From Citrobacter freundii ATCC 8090 = MTCC 1658 = NBRC 12681 (GTDB taxonomy: Bacteria > Pseudomonadota > Gammaproteobacteria > Enterobacterales > Enterobacteriaceae): a stretch of DNA of 64,000 nt. Each line of letters begins with the position of its first letter. Position 1 is the stretch's first letter. The DNA is taken from assembly GCF_011064845.1 (NCBI RefSeq), contig NZ_CP049015.1, forward strand, positions 3,968,001 through 4,032,000. Direction: 5' to 3'. Position numbers and translations under genes: made by a program. Below the pieces are notes generated by a model. That model had not been told where the DNA came from. It saw nothing but the letters and a program-made list of their open reading frames with translations, and made no database searches. Shown here in pieces: positions 22,290 to 31,405 of the stretch.

Positions 22290-22968
22290 ATGCCACCGCA
22301 TCTTGCGCATGGATTGCCGCGGTGTCGAAAACCGGTAGTGGGCTTAGCTCGGCGGGAACCAGCAGACCAATCTCAGTACAGCCAAATATCACCCCTTGCG
22401 CCCCCTGGTTCGCCAGTTGGTCGATGACGCCCAGGTAATAATCGCGGGAAGCCTCGCTGAACTCACCGAGACACAGCTCATCGAAAATAATCTGGTTTAT
22501 TTTCTGACGGTCATCAGCTTCAGGAATCAGCGTGCTAATGCCAAATTCAGTCTGTAAACGACCGCGGTAAAAATCCTGTTCCATGGTGTAGCGCGTACCC
22601 AGTAGCGCCACGTTGCTCATCTGCTGCTTTTGTATCGCCCGCCCCGTCGCATCGGCAATATGCAGGAACGGCACATCACAGGCGCTTTCAATCGCCTCAG
22701 CAACTTTGTGCATGGTATTGGTACACAGCACAATCCCTTGCGCTCCGGCTTGCTGTAGCGCTGTGGCGGCCTGCGCGAGGATCTCACCGGCTCGCTGCCA
22801 GTCACCGCTTGACTGACAGACTTCAATCTCATGAAAATCCACGCTGTGCAGCAGGATCTGCGCTGAATGCAGGCCGCCCAGGCGCTGTTTTACCCCTTCA
22901 TTAATGAGTCGATAATAAGGAATGGTAGATTCCCAGCTCATACCGCCTAACAGACCGATCGTTTTCAT
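22261..22968 (-). CDS. ygeA: Asp/Glu racemase family protein YgeA (broad-spectrum amino-acid racemase)
   Basis: A cofactor-independent racemase of 235 residues. The two catalytic cysteines are visible in V-L-C-T-N-T-M-H and F-G-C-T-E-I-G-L. E. coli YgeA was reported to racemise several amino acids, with homoserine preferred as I recall. Two adjacent ATG codons precede [10 protein letters not shown] use the second because the AGGGGA site is better spaced. Confidence 0.92.
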   Translation of the reverse strand: MKTIGLLGGMSWESTIPYYRLINEGVKQRLGGLHSAQILLHSVDFHEIEVCQSSGDWQRAGEILAQAATALQQAGAQGIVLCTNTMHKVAEAIESACDVPFLHIADATGRAIQKQQMSNVALLGTRYTMEQDFYRGRLQTEFGISTLIPEADDRQKINQIIFDELCLGEFSEASRDYYLGVIDQLANQGAQGVIFGCTEIGLLVPAELSPLPVFDTAAIHAQDAVAFMLSVVDAK

Positions 22969-23072
22969 CATTTCCCCTGACTCGTTGTTGTCTCTCCAGT
23001 GAACCAAAGATGTGATCAACTTTCCACATATGTTGGCGTGCATTTCTTTTTTTAATTTTCTGATATAGGTTT

Positions 23073-23091
23073 AATGAAACATTGTTTTAAT
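23073..23091. promoter_or_regulatory. KdgR box upstream of kdgF
   Basis: AATGAAACATTGTTTTAAT closely matches the KdgR operator pattern AATRAAAY-N-RTTTCATT. It lies 18 bp before the kdgF start, well placed for repression. Confidence 0.75.
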
Positions 23092-23109
23092 TAATTACAG
23101 GAAGGCCGG

Positions 23110-23436
23110 ATGTTTATTTTTCATAAAGAGACCACGCTTGACGATCTGGGCAATGGCGTTACCCGGCGCATTCTTGCTCACGACGGTAACATGATGGCGG
23201 TTGAGGTGAACTTCGAGCAAGGCGCGATTGGCCCGATGCACAATCATCCGCACGAGCAGCTGACTTACGTGTTGTCCGGTGAGTTTGAATTTACCATCGG
23301 CGAAGAAAAGCATGTCGTTAGGGCGGGCGATACCCTGTATAAACAACCCAACATTATGCATGGCTGCGTCTGTTTAAAACCGGGAACGCTGCTGGATACC
23401 TTTACGCCCATACGCGAAGATTTTCTACACGGGTAA
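23110..23436 (+). CDS. kdgF: cupin protein KdgF (unsaturated uronate linearisation)
   Basis: A small 108-residue cupin. KdgF converts the cyclic 4,5-unsaturated galacturonate/uronate monomer to the linear ketone that KduI then isomerises. The metal-binding cupin motif M-H-N-H-P-H-E-Q...G-E-F-E-F and the second motif H-G-C-V are present. A KdgR-like operator sits directly upstream, and kduI and kduD lie 2-4 kb away, which supports a hexuronate role. The gene is absent from this position in E. coli K-12. Confidence 0.85.
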   Translation: MFIFHKETTLDDLGNGVTRRILAHDGNMMAVEVNFEQGAIGPMHNHPHEQLTYVLSGEFEFTIGEEKHVVRAGDTLYKQPNIMHGCVCLKPGTLLDTFTPIREDFLHG

Positions 23437-23446
23437 AGCGCTAAAT

Positions 23447-23473
23447 AAAAAAGCCGGGTATCGCTTACCCGGC
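23447..23473 (-). terminator. terminator of araE
   Basis: On the minus strand the stem GCCGGGTA / TACCCGGC with a 5-nt loop is followed by TTTTTTA. It lies 37 bp after the araE stop and also ends the convergent kdgF gap. Confidence 0.8.
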
Positions 23474-23509
23474 CTACATGAGACGTCATCCGACACTCCG
23501 TCTCAACAT

Positions 23510-24928
23510 TTACACCCCAATATCTCTTAACTTCTCACCTGCCATCAGCTTACGTTCGATATGCTCAAGCGTGACGTTTTTGGTTTCTGGAATCAGCCAG
23601 AACGTAATACCGATAAACACGACGTTCAGCGCAGTATATAGCCAGAACGTACCAGCCGCGCCAATGCTATCGAGCAGCGTCAGGAACGTTGCACCAATGA
23701 TCATGTTCGACACCCAGTTGGTGGTAGTGGAACAGGTAATACCAAAATCGCGGCATTTCAGCGGCTGAATTTCCGAACACAGGATCCACACCACCGGCGC
23801 GGCGCTCATTGCGTAGCCGGCAATACACATCATCGTCATGCCAACTGACAGCCAGGATAGTCCACTGGAAGCCGTGCCGTTATCAAACTGCATCAGGCAA
23901 TATCCGAGCACCAGCGTCCCGATGGCCATTACGCTGAACCCAATTTTCAGCGCCGGTTTACGTCCTGCTTTGTCGACCGTGAAGACGGCAATAAAGGTAG
24001 CGAACATAAACGTTAAGCCAACCACCAGCGTGGCAATCATCTGCTGCTCTGTGGTGGTAAAACCCGCCATTTTGAAAATGCGCGGCGCGTAATACATGAT
24101 GATGTTCATCCCGGTGAACTGCTGCATCGCCTGCAGTAACATCCCAAGAAAAACTGCGCGGCGCACGTTACGGTTAATTTTAAACAGCGCCCAACCACCC
24201 TGCTTCAGCTTCAAGCTTTCACGGATTTCGTTCAGCTCATCGCGGGCCTTTTCTGAGGTATCACGCAGCATGCGCAATACTTCTTCAGCTTCAATGTGGC
24301 GACCTTTTTCCGCCAGCCAGCGCGGGCTATTGGGCAGGAACACAACCAGAATAATCAGCAATACAGCCGGAAGCGCCAGCACGCCCAGCATAGCGCGCCA
24401 GTTACCGCTGTAGCTGAACGCGGTATCAGACAAAAAGGCCAGAACGATGCCCAACGTCACCATCAGCTGATACATACTGATCATCTTGCCACGCACGTTT
24501 TCGCTTGCCATTTCAGAGAGATAGAGCGGTGCGGTGTAAGAGGCGATCCCCACCGCAACGCCCAGTACCACGCGGGCAAAAATGAGCATTTCTACGCTGG
24601 AGGCAAACGCCGAGCCCAGAGATCCGACGACGAAAAGGATCGCCCCCGCCATCAGACTGTATTTACGTCCCAGGCGGAATGACAGCCAACCGTTAAACAG
24701 CGCACCAATTGCCGCGCCCAGCATCATGCTGCTGACCACCCACTCCTGCAGGCGGCTGGTCAACACAAAGTGATCGGTGATGAAAGGCAACGCCCCGGCA
24801 ATCACGCCAATATCCAGGCCGAATAACAACCCTGCGACAGCCGCAGAGATAGAAACAAACATATTCATACGTCGCGTATCGCGCACTGAGCGCGGCGCTA
24901 AAGCAGCATCATTATTTATTGAGACCAT
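23510..24928 (-). CDS. araE: arabinose:H+ symporter AraE
   Basis: MFS sugar/proton symporter in the inner membrane that takes up L-arabinose. The 472-residue length is exact for E. coli AraE. Sugar-porter signatures are present: G-R-K-Y, P-E-S-P-like P-N-S-P-R-W-L, the [14 protein letters not shown] segment and P-E-T-K near the C-terminus. The start [10 protein letters not shown] aligns with the E. coli N-terminus and has AGGAAAA upstream. An AraC-like site lies about 85-100 bp upstream. Confidence 0.97.
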   Translation of the reverse strand: MVSINNDAALAPRSVRDTRRMNMFVSISAAVAGLLFGLDIGVIAGALPFITDHFVLTSRLQEWVVSSMMLGAAIGALFNGWLSFRLGRKYSLMAGAILFVVGSLGSAFASSVEMLIFARVVLGVAVGIASYTAPLYLSEMASENVRGKMISMYQLMVTLGIVLAFLSDTAFSYSGNWRAMLGVLALPAVLLIILVVFLPNSPRWLAEKGRHIEAEEVLRMLRDTSEKARDELNEIRESLKLKQGGWALFKINRNVRRAVFLGMLLQAMQQFTGMNIIMYYAPRIFKMAGFTTTEQQMIATLVVGLTFMFATFIAVFTVDKAGRKPALKIGFSVMAIGTLVLGYCLMQFDNGTASSGLSWLSVGMTMMCIAGYAMSAAPVVWILCSEIQPLKCRDFGITCSTTTNWVSNMIIGATFLTLLDSIGAAGTFWLYTALNVVFIGITFWLIPETKNVTLEHIERKLMAGEKLRDIGV

Positions 24929-25011
24929 TTTTTCCTGCCAGATACAGAGTAACCATGCCATTGAAAGTAAGGGATCCCTTGCAGGAAGCGTCAGGCGGGA
25001 AACGGCAAAAA

Positions 25012-25028
25012 CATGGATTAAATAGCTA
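25012..25028 (-). promoter_or_regulatory. AraC half-site upstream of araE
   Basis: On the minus strand TAGCTATTTAATCCATG matches the AraC half-site pattern TAGC-N7-TCCATA at 10 of its 11 defined positions. It is 84 bp before the araE start. The rest of this 315-bp gap (24929-25243) is AT-rich, with TGTGATGGATATTCC near 25041 as a weak CRP-like sequence, and no gene. Confidence 0.7.
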
Positions 25029-25196
25029 CACCACATCGTTATGTGATGGATATTCCAATTTTAAAATTTACCGACAATCACTCAATTAAATTTAATTTAT
25101 TGATATTAAAGAATATTAAAAACAATAAATTGATACGTATGAAATTTAATATGGAATAATTTATAACCACAATATGGATTTTAATGATTCAAAAGT

Positions 25197-25225
25197 AAAA
25201 AAAACCCTGCCATTTAGCAGGGTTT
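25197..25225 (-). terminator. terminator of kduID
   Basis: Minus-strand stem AACCCTGC / GGCAGGGTT with a short AT loop, followed by a run of eight T. It lies about 20 bp after the kduD stop. Confidence 0.9.
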
Positions 25226-25243
25226 GTTGGCTCTGGAAAGCAA

Positions 25244-26005
25244 TTAACGCGCCAGCCAGCCGCCGTCTACCGCAACGGTATAGCCGTTGATATAGTCAGA
25301 TGCGCTGGACGCCAGGAACACGACAGGCCCCATCAGGTCGCTCGGCAGACCCCAACGCCCCGCCGGAATACGATCGAGGATTTCTGCGCTACGCTGCTCA
25401 TCAGCACGCAGCTGTTGAGTGTTATTCGTCGCCATGTAACCCGGTGCAATCGCGTTGACGTTGATGTTATGTTTTGCCCACTCGTTCGCCATCAGACGGG
25501 TAACACCCATTACGCCGCTTTTAGACGCGGTGTAAGACGGCACGCGGATCCCGCCCTGGAAGGAAAGCATAGAGGCGATGTTGATAATTTTACCGCCGTT
25601 ACCCTGGGCGATAAAGTGCTTCGCCGCGGCCTGAGACATAAAGAACACGCTCTTAATGTTCAGGTTCATCACGTCATCCCAGTCTTTTTCGCTGAAATCG
25701 ATCGCATCGTCACGACGGATAAGACCCGCGTTGTTGACCAGAATATCGATATGGCCGAATTCTGCCACTGCGCGCTCCAGCAGCGCCGGAATACCGTCGA
25801 TTTGACGCAGATCGGCGGTCAGGCTTAAAAAACGGCGGCCCAGTGCGGTCACACGTTCGATGGTTTCTGTCGGTTCAACAATGTTGATACCGACGATATC
25901 GCAGCCCGCTTCCGCCAGGCCCAGCGCCATACCCTGACCCAGACCGGTGTCACAACCGGTCACAACGGCGACTTTACCTTCAAGAGAGAATGCATTCAAA
26001 ATCAT
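25244..26005 (-). CDS. kduD: 2-dehydro-3-deoxy-D-gluconate 5-dehydrogenase KduD
   Basis: Short-chain dehydrogenase of 253 residues that reduces 2,5-diketo-3-deoxygluconate to KDG with NAD(H). The Rossmann motif T-G-C-D-T-G-L-G-Q-G, the N-N-A-G motif and the catalytic S...Y-T-A-S-K are present. It is the second gene after kduI (56-bp gap) in the pectin/hexuronate route downstream of KdgF and KduI. The kduI KdgR operator probably controls both. Confidence 0.95.
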   Translation of the reverse strand: MILNAFSLEGKVAVVTGCDTGLGQGMALGLAEAGCDIVGINIVEPTETIERVTALGRRFLSLTADLRQIDGIPALLERAVAEFGHIDILVNNAGLIRRDDAIDFSEKDWDDVMNLNIKSVFFMSQAAAKHFIAQGNGGKIINIASMLSFQGGIRVPSYTASKSGVMGVTRLMANEWAKHNINVNAIAPGYMATNNTQQLRADEQRSAEILDRIPAGRWGLPSDLMGPVVFLASSASDYINGYTVAVDGGWLAR

Positions 26006-26061
26006 TGTAAATCCTTAATTTTTATAATGCCCGCCGCAGCAGGCACGGCTGTCGCCCGCAA

Positions 26062-26898
26062 CTAGCGCAGATCTTTTACTGCAACATGGTCCATATCATC
26101 AAAGACCTGGTTTTCGCCGACCATGCCCCAAATGAACGTATACGCTTTTGTGCCGACACCGGAGTGAATAGACCAGCTTGGAGAAATCACCGCCTGCTCA
26201 TTGTGCATCACAATATGACGCGTTTCCTGAGGCTGCCCCATCATGTGGAAGACGCAGGTATCTTCTTCCATATTGAAGTAGAAATAGACTTCCATACGAC
26301 GTTCATGGGTATGACACGGCATGGTGTTCCACAGGTTACCCGGTGCCAGTTCAGTCAGACCCATGCTCAACTGGCAGGTTTCCAGAACATCCGGCACAAA
26401 GTATTTGTTGATGGTACGACGGTTACTGGTGAGGTTATCGCCCAGCGTCACTGGCGCAACGTCTGCAGGCGTGACTTTCTTAGTTGGGTAAGTCGTGTGG
26501 GCCGGCGCGCAGTTGTAGTAAAACTTCGCCGGTTTTGTCGTATCAATACTGGCAAATACCACCTCTTTTGCCCCTTTTCCGACGTACAGCGCGTCGCGAT
26601 GGCCAATTTCATAGCACTGACCGTCAACGGTAATCGTGCCCGGGCCGCCGATATTGATCACACCCAGCTCACGACGTTCGAGGAAATAGGTTACGCCCAG
26701 CTGTTTGCCGACTTCGCCACCCACAGAGACGGTTTTGGCCACTGGCATAATGCCGCCAACAATGATGCGGTCGATGTGGCTGTAGACCATGGTGTATTCA
26801 TCTGCGACAAACACTTCTTCGACCAAAAACTCATTACGCAGCCCCTGAGTGTCCAGGGTTTTCGCATGCGCACTATGGATGCTTTGTCTTACGTCCAC
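26062..26898 (-). CDS. kduI: 5-dehydro-4-deoxy-D-glucuronate isomerase KduI
   Basis: Zn-dependent cupin isomerase converting 5-keto-4-deoxyuronate to 2,5-diketo-3-deoxygluconate. The 278-residue length matches E. coli KduI. The metal site C-H-T-H-E-R-R-M-E (two His and a Glu) is intact. GGAGG precedes the ATG. It leads a kduI-kduD operon, with KdgR-like boxes upstream at 27010 and 27231. Confidence 0.96.
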   Translation of the reverse strand: MDVRQSIHSAHAKTLDTQGLRNEFLVEEVFVADEYTMVYSHIDRIIVGGIMPVAKTVSVGGEVGKQLGVTYFLERRELGVINIGGPGTITVDGQCYEIGHRDALYVGKGAKEVVFASIDTTKPAKFYYNCAPAHTTYPTKKVTPADVAPVTLGDNLTSNRRTINKYFVPDVLETCQLSMGLTELAPGNLWNTMPCHTHERRMEVYFYFNMEEDTCVFHMMGQPQETRHIVMHNEQAVISPSWSIHSGVGTKAYTFIWGMVGENQVFDDMDHVAVKDLR

Positions 26899-27009
26899 AT
26901 TTACCTCCAGTGATAAATTGACCGTGAATGCTTAAACGAATAGCAAAACGCTGTTCCGTTTTATCTTATGCACTCATGATATTCCTCCCTGAATGTGTTT
27001 TCAATTATA

Positions 27010-27028
27010 AATAAAACGATGTTTCACT
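27010..27028. promoter_or_regulatory. KdgR box upstream of kduI
   Basis: AATAAAACGATGTTTCACT matches the KdgR operator pattern. It lies 112 bp before the kduI start. The surrounding kduI-yqeF gap (26899-27369) otherwise holds a short candidate ORF, another KdgR box and a plus-strand terminator. Confidence 0.75.
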
Positions 27029-27159
27029 TTTTTCGCATCTTATTATCAAAAGTGTAAGTGCGATCACGCTAGCGCGTATGAATAGCGAAATGGACCTTAA
27101 TAAAATGATTGAATAACAATACGATAAATTTATTTATTCATTAGGGGCGGGGATAAAAA

Positions 27160-27222
27160 ATGGAAAATTCAGCCGCGATGATCAGTCGAAAAGACACCTT
27201 TTCTAACAAAGTGCGCAGTTAA
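27160..27222 (+). CDS. possible 20-residue peptide in kduI-yqeF gap
   Basis: A plus-strand ATG with a purine-rich GGGGCGGGGAT ribosome-like site 7 bp upstream opens a 20-codon frame (MENSAAMISRKDTFSNKVRS) ending in TAA. It is followed by a KdgR box and then an intrinsic terminator in the same orientation. No homologue is known to me. It could be a small protein, the start of an sRNA or chance. Confidence 0.2.
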   Translation: MENSAAMISRKDTFSNKVRS

Positions 27223-27230
27223 TCACATGA

Positions 27231-27249
27231 AATGAAACAATGTTTTGAT
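27231..27249. promoter_or_regulatory. second KdgR box in kduI-yqeF gap
   Basis: AATGAAACAATGTTTTGAT is a good KdgR match 333 bp from kduI, farther than usual. It lies 43 bp before a plus-strand terminator stem and may control a plus-strand transcript or assist repression of kduI by looping. Confidence 0.65.
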
Positions 27250-27291
27250 AAATTGACTGTGTTTAGAGTGTATGTTTCTGTAACTGGCCTT

Positions 27292-27315
27292 GCCCTCCTG
27301 CTGGAGGGCTTTTTT
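27292..27315 (+). terminator. orphan plus-strand intrinsic terminator
   Basis: Perfect stem GCCCTCC / GGAGGGC with a TGCT loop, followed by TTTTTT on the plus strand. The annotated neighbours kduI and yqeF are both on the minus strand, and no T-run follows in that direction, so it implies an unannotated plus-strand transcript. Confidence 0.75.
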
Positions 27316-27369
27316 ACAGGTGCAGGGAAAACACGTAGAAAGGCGTTTAAGACGGTAAATGTAAGATCG

Positions 27370-28548
27370 TTAATCTCGTTCGATAGCGAGCGCCACCCCC
27401 TGACCACCACCGATACACAGCGTTGCCAGGCCCTTATGCGCCCGACGCTTCACCATTTCATGCACTAGCGAAACCAGAATTCGGCAGCCAGATGCGCCAA
27501 TCGGGTGACCGAGCGCAATGGCTCCGCCGTTAACATTCACCCGCCGTTCATCCCACTCCAGCATTTTCCCAACGGATAATGCCTGCGCGGCGAAGGCCTC
27601 ATTAGCTTCGATAAGATCAACATCAGCCAGTTGCCAGCCCACACGCTCAAGGCAGCGGCGCGTCGCATACACTGGCGCAATCCCCATGAGCGCAGGGTCG
27701 ACCCCGACGCTGGCAAAGGCGCGAATACGGGCCAGTACAGGTAAGTTCAACTCTTGCGCCTTGGCCTCGCTCATCATCATCACCGCAGCGGCGCCGTCAT
27801 TGATGGATGACGCGTTACCTGCCGTTACCGAACCGAGCCTGTCAAAGGTAGGATCCAGACGCGCCAGCCCTTCGGCGCTGGCATCGGTACGGGGCTGCTC
27901 GTCGGTATCCACCACCAATGATTGCCCATTACGCTGTGTTACCACCGGCACGATTTCATCTTTAAAGCGTCCAGCATCAATTGCCATCCGCGCTTTGTGC
28001 TGCGAGTGCAGCGCGTAGGCATCCTGCAATTCGCGGCTAATGCCGTATTCTCGCGCCAGGTTTTCCGCGGTAACGCCCATGTGATAATCGTTGAAGGCAT
28101 CCCACAGACCGTCATGTACCAGGCTGTCGACCAGTTGGCTGTTCCCCAGCTGTGCGCCGGTGCGGCTATCGGTAAGGACATGCGGGGCACGGCTCATATT
28201 CTCTTGCCCGCCCGCAATCACAATGTCGGCTTCGCCGCACTGGATAGCCTGGGTCGCCAGATGCAGCGCTTTCAGGCCCGAACCGCAGACATCGTTAATG
28301 GTGATGGCGGAAACGGTATTGGGTAGCCCACCATTGATGGCAGACTGACGCGCCGGATTCTGCCCGGCACCTGCGGTAAGCACCTGACCGAGGATCACTT
28401 CATCCACAGCATGAACGTCCACGCCTGTGCGTTCCAGTAAAGCCCTGACCACCATGCTGCCTAATTCAACGGCAGAATGGCGCGCCAGCGTCCCCTGGAA
28501 GCAACCAATCGGTGTCCTTAACGCCCCGACTATCACAACCTCTTTCAT
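27370..28548 (-). CDS. yqeF: acetyl-CoA acetyltransferase (thiolase) YqeF
   Basis: Degradative/biosynthetic thiolase of 392 residues. The nucleophilic cysteine lies in N-D-V-C-G-S-G-L-K-A, the catalytic His in G-G-A-I-A-L-G-H-P-I-G-A-S-G and the second cysteine in C-I-G-G-G-Q-G. I chose the start MKEVVIVGALRTPIG, which fits the family; an upstream start would add eight residues. Related to AtoB; in E. coli its physiological role is uncertain. Confidence 0.95.
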   Translation of the reverse strand: MKEVVIVGALRTPIGCFQGTLARHSAVELGSMVVRALLERTGVDVHAVDEVILGQVLTAGAGQNPARQSAINGGLPNTVSAITINDVCGSGLKALHLATQAIQCGEADIVIAGGQENMSRAPHVLTDSRTGAQLGNSQLVDSLVHDGLWDAFNDYHMGVTAENLAREYGISRELQDAYALHSQHKARMAIDAGRFKDEIVPVVTQRNGQSLVVDTDEQPRTDASAEGLARLDPTFDRLGSVTAGNASSINDGAAAVMMMSEAKAQELNLPVLARIRAFASVGVDPALMGIAPVYATRRCLERVGWQLADVDLIEANEAFAAQALSVGKMLEWDERRVNVNGGAIALGHPIGASGCRILVSLVHEMVKRRAHKGLATLCIGGGQGVALAIERD

Positions 28549-28650
28549 CACCACCTCAGCGCAAAATAACACCGCAATAGTAGATGATTGTTAAAAAGAG
28601 TTATCAAGGTTGTTTAAAAACGGTGATTTTTATCACAAAGGAAATTCGTA

Positions 28651-29424
28651 TCATTTATTGGTCATCTGAACGCCACTCTGCTGTAAATGGTCGCGCAGCC
28701 AACTTCCCGCCACGCCAGGCGGTGATTTCTTATTCCACAACAGATCGATAGAGATAGCCTTTGGCCAGCCGGGCAGCTTTAATTGAACCAATGGTTTTTC
28801 TGCCGCAAACTCCTCCACCAGCGCACACGGGAGCGCGCACCAGCCGAATCCCTGAACAGCCATACTTAGCAATAACAGGTAGTTAGGAGCCGACCAGACG
28901 GGACCGCGCGCCACGTTAGTCCCGCTTTCCAGATAGGTATTCAGACGCAGCTCGCGCCAGGTATGCAGCTGTTCCCACTGCAGTTTTTCTTGAGCCGCCA
29001 AAGGATGCGATACCGCCACGTATAATCCCATCCAGGTTTGCATCGGCAGACGCGTAACGCCCATGTCGGTCGGGTAATCCTCCCGCGCTTCGATCAACCC
29101 CACCTGAGCACGTCCTTTTTGCAGCAGATCGATCACGTCCTCGTCTTCGCCAATCAGACATTCAAACTCAGTATGGGGAAACTTGCGGTCAAACTGCACC
29201 ATCAACTCTTCCAGCACATCCGGATGCAGCGTGTCTGACAACACGAAGGTCAGACGCGCTTCCGTTTCACCCGACAGCGAAATCGCCGCCTCGTCCAGAC
29301 GATCGCTCGCTGACAGAATGGCCTGCACATAACCCATTTTGCGCAGCCGCCGGGCCGCAGCAGAAAATGAGCCGCAGGAAACGGTCTCTACAAATGCCGT
29401 TAACGCTTCAGGAGAGTAACGCAT
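28651..29424 (-). CDS. LysR-family regulator with internally deleted HTH
   Basis: A 257-residue LTTR, about 45 residues shorter than the norm. The N-terminus (MRYSPEALTAFVETVSCGSFSAAARRLRK) is the first part of the winged HTH, but at residue 30 it jumps to M-G-Y-V-Q-A-I-L-S-A-S, which normally follows the linker helix. The recognition helix, wing and most of the linker are missing, while the effector domain is intact and in frame. It is divergent from the PACE transporter gene, the expected target. DNA binding is likely lost. Confidence 0.85.
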   Translation of the reverse strand: MRYSPEALTAFVETVSCGSFSAAARRLRKMGYVQAILSASDRLDEAAISLSGETEARLTFVLSDTLHPDVLEELMVQFDRKFPHTEFECLIGEDEDVIDLLQKGRAQVGLIEAREDYPTDMGVTRLPMQTWMGLYVAVSHPLAAQEKLQWEQLHTWRELRLNTYLESGTNVARGPVWSAPNYLLLLSMAVQGFGWCALPCALVEEFAAEKPLVQLKLPGWPKAISIDLLWNKKSPPGVAGSWLRDHLQQSGVQMTNK

Positions 29425-29525
29425 GAACTATCTACTTTATCGATGGGTACTATCTTTTAGATATCACATAAAACGATAAAATTGCCACCATTCCGTTATC
29501 CGGGCATCAAAGAAGGTTTTAGGTT

Positions 29526-29981
29526 ATGCAACACGATACTGTCCAACGCCGCTCGTTAGTAGAGCGTATTTTTCATGCCGTCTGCTTTGAAGGCATTGCC
29601 ACCGCTGTTCTTGCACCAACCACCGCATGGTTGATGCAGCGCTCGGTGCTGGAAATGGGCGGACTGACCATTCTTCTCGCCACTACAGCGATGATCTGGA
29701 ATATCATTTATAACGCCCTGTTTGACCGTCTGTGGCCGTCGCACCTGGTAAAACGTACGGCGAAAGTGCGAGCATTTCACGCCTTAGGTTTTGAGAGTGG
29801 TTTTATTGTGATTGGGGTGAGCATCGTGGCGTATGTGCTGAACGTCAGCCTGTTTCAGGCATTCACGCTGGAAATAGGTTTCTTCCTGTTCTTCCTGCCG
29901 TATACCATGTTCTATAACTGGGCTTATGACACGTTACGCGAGCGTGTTATGAAGCGTCGCCAGCAGCGCGTTACTGCCTGA
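29526..29981 (+). CDS. PACE-family multidrug/biguanide efflux protein (AceI-like)
   Basis: A 151-residue inner-membrane protein made of two bacterial transmembrane pair (BTP) repeats, each of two helices, as in PACE proton-coupled exporters of chlorhexidine and related cations. Typical motifs are R-I-F-H-A-V-x-F-E, W-N-I-I-Y-N-A-L-F-D and F-Y-N-W-A-Y-D-x-L-R. It is divergent from the damaged LysR gene, a pairing common for aceI-type genes. The substrate is inferred from the family. Confidence 0.88.
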   Translation: MQHDTVQRRSLVERIFHAVCFEGIATAVLAPTTAWLMQRSVLEMGGLTILLATTAMIWNIIYNALFDRLWPSHLVKRTAKVRAFHALGFESGFIVIGVSIVAYVLNVSLFQAFTLEIGFFLFFLPYTMFYNWAYDTLRERVMKRRQQRVTA

Positions 29982-30123
29982 TAATTAAAATAATAGTCGG
30001 AATTTTCTCGGTTCCGGCTATTCATCCATTCACCAGCCCGCTCGTTCACACCTCCCCCAGCCCCTGCCATTTGTGGTAAATTGCGCTTCTTTTTGTTTAT
30101 TTTATAGTTGATACGTTCAAATA

Positions 30124-31353
30124 ATGTCGAAATTTTGGTCAAAAGAAGAGACTCTCTGGAGCTTCGCACTATATGGGACTGCCGTCGGCGCAGGAACCCT
30201 ATTCCTCCCCATACAGCTGGGTTCTGCAGGTGCGGTGGTATTGTTTATCACCGCTCTCGTCGCCTGGCCTTTAACCTACTGGCCGCACAAGGCGCTGTGC
30301 CAGTTTATCCTGTCTTCAAAAACGTCGGCTGGTGAGGGGATCACTGGCGCGGTTACACACTACTACGGCAAGAAGATTGGCAGCCTGATCACCACCCTCT
30401 ATTTTATTGCCTTCTTTGTGGTGGTACTGATCTACGCCGTGGCGATAACCAACTCACTCACCGAACAGCTGGCAAAACATATCGAGATAGATCTTCGCGT
30501 GCGTATGCTGGTCAGTCTGGGCGTAGTACTGGTGCTGAATTTAATTTTTCTGATGGGTCGACAAGCCACCATCCGGGTGATGGGCTTTCTGGTGTTCCCG
30601 CTCATCGCGTATTTTTTATTCCTTTCGCTCTACCTGACCGGAAGCTGGCAGCCAACGTTACTCACCGGCCAGATGTCTGTCGATCAGCACACGCTTCATC
30701 AGGTTTGGATATCTATTCCCGTGATGGTTTTCGCTTTTAGCCATACGCCAATTATCTCCACGTTCGCCATCGACAGAAGAGAGAAATACGGCGAGCAGGC
30801 CATGGGTAAATGCAAAAAAATCATGAAGGTAGCCTACGTCATCATCTGCCTGAGCGTGCTGTTTTTCGTTTTCAGCTGTTTGCTTTCGATTCCGACAAAC
30901 TATATCGAGGATGCAAAAAATGAAGGCGTGACCATTCTGTCAGCACTATCGATGATGCCTAACGCACCGGCATGGCTGTCGATTTCTGGGATCATCGTTG
31001 CCGTCGTAGCGATGTCAAAATCGTTCCTTGGCACCTACTTTGGCGTGATTGAAGGGGCAACGGAGGTAGTAAAAACATCGTTGCATCAGGTGGGTGTGAA
31101 GAAAAGCCGGGCCTTTAACCGCGCCCTGTCCATCATGCTGGTCTCGGCTATCACGTTTATCATCTGCTGCATTAATCCTAATGCTATTTCAATGATTTAC
31201 GCGATTAGTGGGCCGCTGATTGCCATGATTCTGTTTATCATGCCGACATTGTCTACCTATCTGATCCCGGCGCTGAAGCCATACCGTTCAGTGGGTAACC
31301 TGATCACCCTGATTGTCGGTCTGCTGTGCGTATCTGTGATGTTTTTTGGCTAG
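30124..31353 (+). CDS. yqeG: amino-acid transporter YqeG (SdaC/TdcC/HAAAP family)
   Basis: A 409-residue inner-membrane permease with eleven or so hydrophobic segments, same length as E. coli YqeG. HAAAP-type sequence features include G-T-A-V-G-A-G-T-L-F-L-P near the N-terminus and F-A-F-S-H-T-P-I-I-S-T-F. It probably imports serine or a related amino acid by proton symport (family inference; I recall E. coli YqeG being reported as a serine transporter). A strong hairpin follows it. Confidence 0.94.
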   Translation: MSKFWSKEETLWSFALYGTAVGAGTLFLPIQLGSAGAVVLFITALVAWPLTYWPHKALCQFILSSKTSAGEGITGAVTHYYGKKIGSLITTLYFIAFFVVVLIYAVAITNSLTEQLAKHIEIDLRVRMLVSLGVVLVLNLIFLMGRQATIRVMGFLVFPLIAYFLFLSLYLTGSWQPTLLTGQMSVDQHTLHQVWISIPVMVFAFSHTPIISTFAIDRREKYGEQAMGKCKKIMKVAYVIICLSVLFFVFSCLLSIPTNYIEDAKNEGVTILSALSMMPNAPAWLSISGIIVAVVAMSKSFLGTYFGVIEGATEVVKTSLHQVGVKKSRAFNRALSIMLVSAITFIICCINPNAISMIYAISGPLIAMILFIMPTLSTYLIPALKPYRSVGNLITLIVGLLCVSVMFFG

Positions 31354-31363
31354 AACGTGTTGC

Positions 31364-31399
31364 TTAACGGCTCATTCCATCACGTGGATGAGCCGTTAA
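31364..31399. terminator. bidirectional hairpin between yqeG and rcnR
   Basis: Perfect 12-bp arms TTAACGGCTCAT / ATGAGCCGTTAA with extra CCA/TGG pairing in the loop, in the convergent gap. T-runs are weak, so termination in both directions is plausible rather than certain. Confidence 0.65.
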
Positions 31400-31405
31400 A
31401 CTGGC

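Noticed and set aside
26086-26913. 275-codon plus-strand frame opposite kduI
   Set aside because: Antisense shadow of the well-identified kduI with no recognisable domain.
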